48,417 bases of DNA from Bacteroidales bacterium. GTDB taxonomy: Bacteria > Bacteroidota > Bacteroidia > Bacteroidales > ML635J-15. Made by a program: the position numbers and the translations under genes. The stretch lies in contig QKHS01000067.1 of NCBI GenBank assembly GCA_003249955.1, positions 1 to 48,417 on the forward strand, given 5' to 3'. The notes below the pieces were generated by a model. It searched no databases. It saw only the letters and a program-made list of their open reading frames with translations, and had not been told where the DNA came from. Positions 38,071 through 45,325 of this stretch are shown piece by piece (position 1 is the first letter of the stretch; each line of letters opens with the position of its first letter).

Positions 38071-38104
38071 TTTGGCGATTATTCTGATAAAAGTTTTAAT
38101 TTTG
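38071..38104 (+). promoter_or_regulatory. Possible promoter of the UXS-rfb cluster
   Basis: TTTG at 38071-38074 and TAATTTTG (TAnnTTTG) at 38097-38104, but the 22-base spacer is a little long. It lies 31 bases before the ATG at 38136. Confidence 0.45.
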
Positions 38105-38135
38105 GGAATAAATATTTTGTCAATATCTTCAAGGG

Positions 38136-39077
38136 ATGAATAAGAAAAAAATACTTGTTACCGGAGGTGCCGGATTTATAGGTTCACATTTATGTGAGCG
38201 TTTGCTTAACGAAGGTAACGAAGTTATCTGTCTGGATAATTTTTTTACCGGAGCAAAATCAAATGTTGTACATCTTCTCGACAATCCGTATTTTGAACTT
38301 GTCAGGCATGATGTTACAATGCCGTTTTTTATCGAAGCAGATGAAATTTACAATCTGGCGTGTCCGGCTTCGCCAGTGCATTATCAGTACAATCCCATTA
38401 AAACAATTAAGACTTCGGTTATGGGAGCAGTTAATATGTTGGGACTGGCAAAAAGAATAAAGGCCAAAATACTTCAGGCATCGACCAGTGAGGTTTACGG
38501 AGATCCTGATATTCATCCTCAACCCGAGACTTATTGGGGAAACGTAAATCCTATAGGCTCAAGGTCGTGTTATGATGAAGGAAAACGTTGTGCAGAGTCT
38601 TTGTTTGTAAATTATCACAAGCAGAATAATGTAAAAATTAAGATCATAAGAATTTTTAACACTTACGGTCCGCGGATGCATCCAAACGACGGCAGGGTTA
38701 TTTCAAATTTTATCGTACAGGCATTGCAGAACAAACCGATTACAATATACGGAGATGGAAAACAAACCCGTTCTTTTCAGTATGTTGACGATTTGGTAGA
38801 AGGAATGATAAGAATGATGGCCACAGGAGACACTGTTACCGGGCCTGTAAATATAGGAAATCCTGGAGAGTTCACAATGCTGGAACTGGCAGATAAAATA
38901 ATTAATATGACCGGATCGCGAAGTAAGATAGAGTTTTATCCTTTGCCGGAAGATGATCCGATTCAGCGTAAGCCGGATATTGCTTTGGCAAAAAAATTAC
39001 TTAATAACTGGGAGCCGGAGATTAATCTGGAAAACGGATTACAGAGAACAATAGAATATTTTAAGAATACAATTTAA
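38136..39077 (+). CDS. uxs: UDP-glucuronate decarboxylase (UXS), extended SDR
   Basis: 313 aa. Rossmann motif [15 protein letters not shown] at residues 9-23, catalytic Y146 and K150 in SCYDEGKR, and E119 in STSEVYGDP, which is typical of UXS because it takes part in decarboxylation. R/H-rich substrate loops such as [15 protein letters not shown] are present. It converts UDP-glucuronate to UDP-xylose with enzyme-bound NAD. It occupies the place where rfbB (dTDP-glucose 4,6-dehydratase, also an extended SDR) would be expected in a rfb cluster, but the YDEGKR and SEVYGDP signatures support UXS rather than RfbB. An inverted repeat separates it from rfbA. Confidence 0.9.
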   Translation: MNKKKILVTGGAGFIGSHLCERLLNEGNEVICLDNFFTGAKSNVVHLLDNPYFELVRHDVTMPFFIEADEIYNLACPASPVHYQYNPIKTIKTSVMGAVNMLGLAKRIKAKILQASTSEVYGDPDIHPQPETYWGNVNPIGSRSCYDEGKRCAESLFVNYHKQNNVKIKIIRIFNTYGPRMHPNDGRVISNFIVQALQNKPITIYGDGKQTRSFQYVDDLVEGMIRMMATGDTVTGPVNIGNPGEFTMLELADKIINMTGSRSKIEFYPLPEDDPIQRKPDIALAKKLLNNWEPEINLENGLQRTIEYFKNTI

Positions 39078-39111
39078 CATGTACAGTGGAAGAGTGTTTT
39101 TGCGTACATGT
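39077..39111 (+). repeat. Inverted repeat in the uxs-rfbA gap
   Basis: ACATGTAC at 39077-39084 and GTACATGT at 39104-39111, 19-base loop. It occupies most of the 51-base gap between the two genes and could be a weak hairpin that tunes read-through into rfbA. Confidence 0.4.
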
Positions 39112-39128
39112 AAAATAAAACTATATTT

Positions 39129-40007
39129 ATGAAAGGAATTATATTAGCCGGGGGTGCCGGAACCCGTTTGCATCCGATGACTATAAGCATTTCGAAACAA
39201 ATAATTCCGGTTTACGATAAACCAATGATTTATTATCCTTTGTCAACCCTTATGTTGGCCGGAATTCGTGATGTCCTGATTATTTCAACTCCTGTTGATA
39301 TTAGTCTTTACGAAAGACTTTTTGGCGACGGAACGCAGTTGGGTATGAAAATAAGTTATAAAATTCAGGAATCTCCTGACGGACTTGCTCAGGCATTTGT
39401 TCTGGGTGAAGAGTTTATAGGGGATGATAATGTTTGTCTTGTACTTGGCGATAATATTTTTTATGGTCGCGGATTTGGTGGTATATTGCAGGAAGCTGCT
39501 GAAATTAAGGACGGGGCAATTATATTCGGGTATTATGTAAATGATCCGCAGCGATACGGAGTTGCAGAATTTAATACTGAAGGGAATGTTATTTCATTAG
39601 AAGAAAAACCTGAGAATCCTAAATCGCATTATGCTGTGACCGGGCTTTACTTTTATAGCAACGATGTTGTAGAGAAAGCAAAAAATCTTAAGAAATCGAA
39701 ACGTGGTGAGTATGAAATAACAGATTTAAATAATATATTTCTGTCAGAAAACCGTCTTCAGATAAAACTTTTGGGCCGTGGTTTTGCATGGCTGGATACC
39801 GGTACTCCGGAAAGTTTACTACAGGCTGCAAATTTTATGGAGACTATGGAGTCCAGGCAGGGACTTAAAGCATCATGTATCGAGGAAATTGCTTACCGTC
39901 GTGGTTTTATTGATAAAAAACAGCTCGAAAATCTTATTGAACCTTTGAAAAAAAGTCAATATGGCCAATATTTACTTAAAGTTCTGAATGAAGAAATGCC
40001 GCTATGA
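39129..40007 (+). CDS. rfbA: Glucose-1-phosphate thymidylyltransferase
   Basis: 292 aa, the RfbA/RmlA length. Nucleotide-binding [17 protein letters not shown] and the family hallmark [19 protein letters not shown] are present, with [10 protein letters not shown] for metal and phosphate binding. It makes dTDP-glucose from dTTP and glucose-1-phosphate, the first step to dTDP-rhamnose. Its last 4 bases overlap the rfbC start (ATGA), so the two are coupled. Confidence 0.95.
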   Translation: MKGIILAGGAGTRLHPMTISISKQIIPVYDKPMIYYPLSTLMLAGIRDVLIISTPVDISLYERLFGDGTQLGMKISYKIQESPDGLAQAFVLGEEFIGDDNVCLVLGDNIFYGRGFGGILQEAAEIKDGAIIFGYYVNDPQRYGVAEFNTEGNVISLEEKPENPKSHYAVTGLYFYSNDVVEKAKNLKKSKRGEYEITDLNNIFLSENRLQIKLLGRGFAWLDTGTPESLLQAANFMETMESRQGLKASCIEEIAYRRGFIDKKQLENLIEPLKKSQYGQYLLKVLNEEMPL

Positions 40008-40552
40008 TTATTACAAAAACAGATATTGAAGACTTATTGATATTGGAACCTGCTGTTTTTGGTGATAGCAGGGGATATTTTATGGAATCATGGAATAGCA
40101 ATCTTTTAAAAGAAAACGGAATAATATTTAATCCTGTTCAGCAAAATGAATCAGGTTCTTCTTTTGGCGTGGTCAGAGGTTTGCATTACCAGCTTAATCC
40201 GTATGCTCAGGCAAAACTTGTAAGAGTTGTATCGGGTAAAGTACTCGATGTTGCTGTTGATTTAAGAAAAAACTCACCTACGTTTGGCAAATATTACACT
40301 ATAGTCTTATCTTCGGAAAACAAAAAGCAGTTTTTTATCCCCAAAGGTTTTGCGCACGGTTTTTCTGTTCTTTCCGATTTTGCCGTTTTCAATTATATGT
40401 GCGATGAGTTTTACAACCCTTCGTCAGAGCGGGGTATCAAACTTGACGACTCTTTTCTTGATATTGACTGGATGGTAGAGCCTCATAAAAGAATAATATC
40501 TAAAAAAGATCTGAATAATCCGGAATTTAAAAATGCGGAAACAAATTTCTGA
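40004..40552 (+). CDS. rfbC: dTDP-4-dehydrorhamnose 3,5-epimerase
   Basis: 182 aa, cupin fold. The catalytic His lies in GVVRGLHYQ, and the [11 protein letters not shown] segment and the [14 protein letters not shown] active-site motif are present. It epimerises C3 and C5 of dTDP-4-dehydro-6-deoxyglucose. It overlaps rfbA by 4 bases and is followed by rfbD after 3 bases. Confidence 0.95.
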   Translation: MIITKTDIEDLLILEPAVFGDSRGYFMESWNSNLLKENGIIFNPVQQNESGSSFGVVRGLHYQLNPYAQAKLVRVVSGKVLDVAVDLRKNSPTFGKYYTIVLSSENKKQFFIPKGFAHGFSVLSDFAVFNYMCDEFYNPSSERGIKLDDSFLDIDWMVEPHKRIISKKDLNNPEFKNAETNF

Positions 40553-40555
40553 AAG

Positions 40556-41419
40556 ATGAATATAGTAGTTACAGGAGCAAACGGACAATTGGGATTGAAG
40601 ATTAAAGATTGTTCAGAATTTTACCCGGATTTTAATTTTTTGTATCTCGATATTGAAGACCTTGATATAACAGAGAACTCTCTGGTTGATAATTTTTTTG
40701 CCACACATAAAGCTGATGCTTTAATAAACTGTGCAGCATATACTGCGGTAGAAAAAGCAGAAGAAGAGCCTGAAAAAGCAGAACTTTTAAATTCGAAGGC
40801 TCCCGGTTATCTTGCTATGGCATGTAAAAAATATGGGGTAAAGTTTATTCATATTTCTACTGATTATGTTTTTGATGGTGAGTCAGAAACTCCGTATAAT
40901 GAGTTGTCTCAAACCAACCCGCAATCTGTTTACGGACGAACAAAGCTTAACGGAGAATACGGGGTAATAAAACATAAGCCTGATTCTTTAATAATCCGCA
41001 CATCATGGTTATATAGTGAGTACGGGAATAATTTTGTTAAAACTATCTTACGTATTGCAAAAGAGAAGGAGTTCCTTAATGTCGTTAATGATCAGTTCGG
41101 GACACCGACTTATGCAGGCGATCTGGCAGAGGCAATTCTTGAAATATTGAAAAAATCCCGTACATTCGGCACTATGCATAGCGGATTTTATCATTTTTCA
41201 GATTCAGGAAAATGTTCGTGGTATGACTTTGCTGTTGAGATATTGAAAATATCAGGAATTAATACTCCTGTAATACCTGTGACCGGGAATGAGTTCCCTT
41301 CAAAAGTAAAACGCCCTTCTTACAGCGTACTGGACAAGTCGAAGATTATTAAAGATTTTAATATTTCTATCCCTCAATGGGAAATGTCATTAAAAAAAAT
41401 GCTTGAAAAATACTTATAG
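40556..41419 (+). CDS. rfbD: dTDP-4-dehydrorhamnose reductase
   Basis: 287 aa, short SDR-like reductase. The nucleotide loop TGANGQLGLKI is near the N-terminus, the AAYTAVEKAEEEPEKAELLN segment is typical, and HISTDYVFDG and YGRTKLNGEYGV supply the YxxxK active site. It makes dTDP-L-rhamnose. A terminator hairpin overlaps its last codons and stop. With rfbA and rfbC present, rfbB is missing here and must lie elsewhere in the genome if the pathway is complete. Confidence 0.95.
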   Translation: MNIVVTGANGQLGLKIKDCSEFYPDFNFLYLDIEDLDITENSLVDNFFATHKADALINCAAYTAVEKAEEEPEKAELLNSKAPGYLAMACKKYGVKFIHISTDYVFDGESETPYNELSQTNPQSVYGRTKLNGEYGVIKHKPDSLIIRTSWLYSEYGNNFVKTILRIAKEKEFLNVVNDQFGTPTYAGDLAEAILEILKKSRTFGTMHSGFYHFSDSGKCSWYDFAVEILKISGINTPVIPVTGNEFPSKVKRPSYSVLDKSKIIKDFNISIPQWEMSLKKMLEKYL

Positions 41420-41442
41420 TAAAATAAATATTTTTCAAGCAT
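41399..41442 (+). terminator. Hairpin overlapping the rfbD stop codon
   Basis: A perfect 14-base stem ATGCTTGAAAAATA / TATTTTTCAAGCAT. The 5' arm is inside the last codons of rfbD and the loop contains the stop. No long T-run follows, so it may be a weak terminator or 3' stability element. It also lies just downstream of the convergent minus-strand phosphorylase gene, and may serve both strands. Confidence 0.65.
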
Positions 41443-41462
41443 CACTATCTTTTTGCAAGTAA

Positions 41463-42335
41463 TTACATTGCTAATCTGTCTAATACAATTTCAATCAGAT
41501 TTTTAACAGCAGGATGATAGTCTTTGCTGTATTGTTTTGCATATCTGTTGGCAATTATAACACAAACTGTAGCTGCTTTGTGTCCGAGCAGGGCGGATAA
41601 TCCGAACAGTGCGGAACTTTCCATTTCATAATTAGTAATACACTTATTATTAAAACGGAAAGATCTTATTTTATCATTTATATCAGGGTCCTGAATTTCA
41701 AGTCTTAGCTGACGGCCCTGTGGTCCGTAAAAACCGGGAGCAGAAATTGTAAGGCCTCTTCTGATATCTGTGCCTAGTTTATTAAGCATTTCTTCTGATG
41801 CGTCCACAAAATACGGAGCTGCAATCCGGGGATTCCAGTTCATGTGTTTGGTAAACTCTGCTTCTATATCAGCTCTGCAAACTTCATCTCTTCTTTGGTA
41901 AAAATTCAACAATCCGTCAAACCCGATAGCGGTTTCAGACATTAAGAAAGAATCAACAGGCATATCTTCCTGTAATCCGCCGGAAGTACCTATTCTCACA
42001 AGGTTAAGACTTTTGTGTGTTGATTTTGGGGTTCTGGTCTTTAAGTCAATGTTTACCAAAGCATCAAGTTCATTCAGCACAATGTCTATATTGTCGGTTC
42101 CGATTCCTGTTGCTAAAGCTGAAAATCTTTTACCTTTATAATATCCTGTGTGGGTAATAAATTCTCTGTTTTGAACTTTGTGTTCAATCTTGTCAAAATG
42201 CGCTGATATAAGTGCTACACGTCCTGGATCGCCTACGAGGATAATGTTTTCGGCAATTTGATCCGGAGTTAAATGAAGGTGAAAAATACTTCCGTCCTTA
42301 TTAATTATTAATTCTGATTCGCCAATTTGTTTCAT
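41463..42335 (-). CDS. Nucleoside phosphorylase (uridine phosphorylase-like)
   Basis: 290 aa of the PNP/UDP family. GDPGRV near residue 35 binds phosphate, the central VRIGTSGGLQEDMPVD segment and NYEMESSALFGLSALLGH (ribose-binding Met-Glu) are diagnostic. It cleaves a nucleoside with phosphate to the base and ribose-1-phosphate. The uridine phosphorylase branch is the best fit, but the base preference is not certain. The length is slightly above the E. coli enzyme (about 253). It is transcribed divergently from the universal stress protein gene, with overlapping promoters. Confidence 0.9.
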   Translation of the reverse strand: MKQIGESELIINKDGSIFHLHLTPDQIAENIILVGDPGRVALISAHFDKIEHKVQNREFITHTGYYKGKRFSALATGIGTDNIDIVLNELDALVNIDLKTRTPKSTHKSLNLVRIGTSGGLQEDMPVDSFLMSETAIGFDGLLNFYQRRDEVCRADIEAEFTKHMNWNPRIAAPYFVDASEEMLNKLGTDIRRGLTISAPGFYGPQGRQLRLEIQDPDINDKIRSFRFNNKCITNYEMESSALFGLSALLGHKAATVCVIIANRYAKQYSKDYHPAVKNLIEIVLDRLAM

Positions 42336-42360
42336 AATTTTAAAAAATAATATATATTTG
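42326..42360 (+). promoter_or_regulatory. Possible promoter of the universal stress protein gene
   Basis: TATATTTG (42353-42360) fits TAnnTTTG. TTTG at 42326-42329 gives a 23-base spacer, so the -33 is uncertain. The -33 region lies inside the start of the divergent phosphorylase gene. Confidence 0.45.
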
Positions 42361-42387
42361 TAAATATAAGCATTTTATTAGAGGACT

Positions 42388-42418
42388 CAAAGTTATTAAT
42401 AATTTTATTTATGACAAA
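42388..42418 (-). promoter_or_regulatory. Promoter of the nucleoside phosphorylase gene
   Basis: On the minus strand TTTG (42418-42415), a 19-base spacer and TAACTTTG (42395-42388). This is a near-ideal Bacteroidota promoter, about 53 bases before the ATG at 42335. It covers the start codon of the plus-strand usp gene (42411), so the two units overlap at their 5' ends. Confidence 0.75.
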
Positions 42419-43223
42419 AAACAGGATTCTTGTTCCGACTAATTTTTCATCGCAGGCCGATATTGCGTTTAAGCAAAGTGTCTTTTTCTCAGAAAAAACC
42501 GGTGCCGATGTTTTTTTACTTCATGTTATTCCCAGCCTGAGAATGATTGACAACAGCAGCGATAATATTGATTCTATACAAAGTCGCCTGACCAGAATGT
42601 CCGAAGAATATGGTGCCGGGAAAGGAGTTAAAATTCATTCGAGAATTGAGTGTGGTAAAATTTTACCTCAGATTTTGTCAGTTGAAAAGGAATTAATGCC
42701 TTCATATATTTTTATAGGAACAGATTCTTCGGCAAAGGCCATGGCATCTACAACTCTTAAACTTATTGACCAGGTTGATTGTCCTGTTGTAGTTTTTGCC
42801 GGCAAATTTGACCGTACGGGATGTGAAAATATTGTTTTACCTCTGGATTTGACCAAAGAAACAAAGCAAAAGATTGATCAGACAATTAAAATTGCAAAGA
42901 TTTATAACTCGACTGTTCATATTGTTTCGGCAACCAGTTTTACTGATGAACTCGAATGTGATAAGATAAAAGAACAAATACGTCAGGTAAAAAATATTTT
43001 TGATAAGCTGGAGATAAAATGTGTTACAGAATTGCTTAAAACGAAAAATGATATTGAGATAATGGCAAATGCTGTTAACGATTATGCAGATGACAAGAAA
43101 GCTGATTTGATTGTTATAATGACCAGACAGGAAACAAAATTACAGAAGTTTTTTGTCGGTAGTATGGCAATAAAACTTATCCGTAAGTCGAATGTGCCAA
43201 TACTTTGCGTGAGTCCGAAATAG
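42411..43223 (+). CDS. Universal stress protein, two tandem Usp domains
   Basis: 270 aa. Domain 1 (about 1-140): ILVPTNFSSQADIAFKQSV and DVFLLHVIPS, ending PVVVFAGK. Domain 2 (about 145-270): NIVLPLDLTKETKQKIDQT, ending VPILCVSPK. Such proteins may bind ATP or be ATP-independent; the GX2GX9G ATP loop is only partly recognisable in the C-terminal domain (FFVGSMAIKLIRKS). It is probably cytoplasmic and stress or growth-phase induced. It is divergent from a nucleoside phosphorylase and followed by a terminator. Confidence 0.88.
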   Translation: MTKNRILVPTNFSSQADIAFKQSVFFSEKTGADVFLLHVIPSLRMIDNSSDNIDSIQSRLTRMSEEYGAGKGVKIHSRIECGKILPQILSVEKELMPSYIFIGTDSSAKAMASTTLKLIDQVDCPVVVFAGKFDRTGCENIVLPLDLTKETKQKIDQTIKIAKIYNSTVHIVSATSFTDELECDKIKEQIRQVKNIFDKLEIKCVTELLKTKNDIEIMANAVNDYADDKKADLIVIMTRQETKLQKFFVGSMAIKLIRKSNVPILCVSPK

Positions 43224-43243
43224 GTCATAAGAAATATAAAATA

Positions 43244-43277
43244 AAAAAGACTGCCCGTTCAGGACAGTCTTTTTTTA
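43244..43277 (+). terminator. Intrinsic terminator of the usp gene
   Basis: Stem AAAAAGACTG..CC / GG..CAGTCTTTTT with one internal mismatch and a short loop, followed by a T-run. It lies 20 bases after the usp stop. Confidence 0.88.
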
Positions 43278-43293
43278 TTCCTGAAAGTAAAAT

Positions 43294-43328
43294 AAAAAGC
43301 TGTCGGTTAATCTTACCGGCAGCTTTTT
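43294..43328 (-). terminator. Intrinsic terminator of the 575-aa T9SS protein gene
   Basis: Stem AAAAAGCTG.CGG / CCG.CAGCTTTTT with one mismatch pair around a 9-base loop. It sits 21 bases after the minus-strand stop at 43350 and back to back with the usp terminator, so convergent transcripts are well separated. Confidence 0.85.
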
Positions 43329-43349
43329 AACTTATAGTATTAAACCCGG

Positions 43350-45077
43350 TTATTTAACAACGCTGAATTTGAAAACTTCAGCTTTAACTCTTACGAAATA
43401 AGTTCCGTTAGTTAAGTTACTGATATCAATAGTCTGATTTGCAGAAGCGTTTTCAACATTTGCAACAATTGAACCAACCATATTAACAATTACGATGTTT
43501 GCATTTTCGGCGTTGGTAATTGTAATTAAGTCGTTTGCAGGATTAGGGAATATCCCGATATTGTTTCTTAGTTCATCATTTACTCCTACAGAAGTTCTGT
43601 TAACAGTTAAACAAGTAGTATTATTTCCGGCATCTGCATCAGTACCGTTATATGTTACAGTCATACAAATGTCAAAACTACCGGTTAATCCTGCCAGATC
43701 CATGACTGCTGCTGTGAGTGTGGTGCCGGATTCTGTTACCGGTAAAATCTGACCGTTCTGTAATCCGTTTAAATTCACATCCTGATTATCAACATCATTT
43801 CCTGCAACGCTGATAATAATATTTGCAGTATTGTTTGCTTCATCCGGGCCATTATTTTTTACTGCCGGAAAAACCGTAATGTCATCGGCAAGATCAATTG
43901 AAACTGAACCGGTAATAGGGGTGTAATCTGTGTTACTTGTAATGAATAATGATTCCATATCACAGTTTGTTAATGCGATTTCACCTCTGGTAACAGTCAG
44001 GCAAACAGTGTTGTTTGCAGATGCCGGATCTATGCCTGAATATGTAACTGTGAAACAGATATCAAAAATACCTGACAAATTTAAATTTGTCATTTCTGCT
44101 GCCGTAATTGTAAAAGATCCTCCGGGGGCTATTGTAGTATAGTATCCGTTGGGCAATGAGTAAAAACCGCTAAGATCAACACTGGTTTCCGACATAAAAG
44201 GAGAACCGTCAATTGTTGCAGAGATTGTTGCATTATTGCTTGTTGCATCTGTGCCATTATTGAAAATAACAGGATAAATTATTAAATCTTCAGAATCTGT
44301 AATACTGACATCTGAAATATATTGTGTGGCTCCCGGATAGGTATCCAGATATTTTACAGTTAAATCGGAATGCTCTTCGTATGGCGTTCCGTCATCAATA
44401 AATAATGAAATTCCCAACGGATAATATTCCGGTACTGAAATTGAGCCGAAATTAGGCTTGCCGATTACGATTCCGGCTCCGTATGCAGACCCATCCCGGT
44501 ACATGTAATATTTGCCATCAGATGAGGGGTCTGCTGATCCTAACCGCATGGCTCCTTTACCGTTGTCAAAACATATTGCAACCCAGAAATCATTATCTGT
44601 AACCGTGTAAGGGGTCGATAATGTAAGTTCATATGCCTGTCCGCTTTCTTCAGCTCCTAATGTAACAGATTGTGTGTAAACAGGTGTGCCGATTGCAGTA
44701 CTATAAAATCCGAATGCTGCATATGGCCCACTCAATGTAGGATTTTCATAAATTTTGATAGTGTATTGAGTGTTTGTGAATTCAACATTGCCTGATTCAA
44801 AGTTTATTATTCCAAGTTCGTGGAAGAACTTTACTTTTGTAATTTGATCACCTGTCTCAATTTCGGGGAATTCGGATCCGGCAATGTAAAATTCGTCACC
44901 GACAGCAGCTCCGGTATAATAAGAGTTAAAACCTCCGCCAACCCATGAGCTACGAATATCGTTGTTTGATAGCATTTCATTTGGGGTTAAATCTTTTGGA
45001 TAGTTTGGTTGGGTAAATTGTGCAAGCATTATGCTGCTTATAAAAACAGCAATTAAAACAGAACAGATCTTTTTCAT
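43350..45077 (-). CDS. Secreted T9SS-sorted protein with repeated beta-sandwich domains
   Basis: 575 aa. Signal peptide MKKICSVLIAVFISSIMLAQ. The N-terminal part (about 30-225) is an uncharacterised beta domain (SWVGGGFNSYYTGAAVGDEF...). Then come two CARDB/Ig-like repeats (about 230-365 and 370-490), each with an ITDSEDLIIYPVIFNNGTD or ADDITVFPAVKNNGPD strand, FDICFTVTYSG / FDICMTVTYNG and a closing CLTV. It ends with a type A T9SS sorting domain (IFPNPANDLITI ... EVFKFSVVK). It is secreted to or anchored on the surface; the ligand is unknown. The sorting domain is nearly the same in DNA as that of the next minus-strand gene. Confidence 0.88.
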   Translation of the reverse strand: MKKICSVLIAVFISSIMLAQFTQPNYPKDLTPNEMLSNNDIRSSWVGGGFNSYYTGAAVGDEFYIAGSEFPEIETGDQITKVKFFHELGIINFESGNVEFTNTQYTIKIYENPTLSGPYAAFGFYSTAIGTPVYTQSVTLGAEESGQAYELTLSTPYTVTDNDFWVAICFDNGKGAMRLGSADPSSDGKYYMYRDGSAYGAGIVIGKPNFGSISVPEYYPLGISLFIDDGTPYEEHSDLTVKYLDTYPGATQYISDVSITDSEDLIIYPVIFNNGTDATSNNATISATIDGSPFMSETSVDLSGFYSLPNGYYTTIAPGGSFTITAAEMTNLNLSGIFDICFTVTYSGIDPASANNTVCLTVTRGEIALTNCDMESLFITSNTDYTPITGSVSIDLADDITVFPAVKNNGPDEANNTANIIISVAGNDVDNQDVNLNGLQNGQILPVTESGTTLTAAVMDLAGLTGSFDICMTVTYNGTDADAGNNTTCLTVNRTSVGVNDELRNNIGIFPNPANDLITITNAENANIVIVNMVGSIVANVENASANQTIDISNLTNGTYFVRVKAEVFKFSVVK

Positions 45078-45126
45078 AATTCCAAGAAATAAAAGTTATT
45101 AATATGTTGTCGTTTGATTGTTGGTA

Positions 45127-45134
45127 CAAATATA
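45127..45134 (-). promoter_or_regulatory. -7 element of the 575-aa T9SS protein gene
   Basis: The minus strand reads TATATTTG, 50 bases upstream of the ATG at 45077. The -33 position is weak (TTG with a spacer of about 23). Confidence 0.45.
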
Positions 45135-45277
45135 AATATAATAGTTATATTTTGAATCAATAATTACCGGTGTTATTAATTAATCTTGTTAAATATTCGT
45201 GAATAAATAACCTGAATATATGCGGGAAAATATACCTTGGCTGTAAATGAAGATTTACAATGATATAAGTTTGATGC

Positions 45278-45311
45278 AAAAAAAAAGCTGCTCGTCGAGC
45301 AGCTTTTTTTT
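45278..45311 (-). terminator. Strong intrinsic terminator of the 607-aa T9SS protein gene
   Basis: Perfect stem AGCTGCTC / GAGCAGCT extended by A and T runs, loop of 3 bases. It starts 15 bases after the minus-strand stop at 45326. One of the strongest hairpins in the window, as expected after a highly expressed gene. Confidence 0.93.
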
Positions 45312-45325
45312 GTATTTTAAGGTTA

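Noticed and set aside
38136-39077. rfbB (dTDP-glucose 4,6-dehydratase) as the identity of the SDR gene
   Set aside because: The SEVYGDP and YDEGKR motifs fit UDP-glucuronate decarboxylase better.
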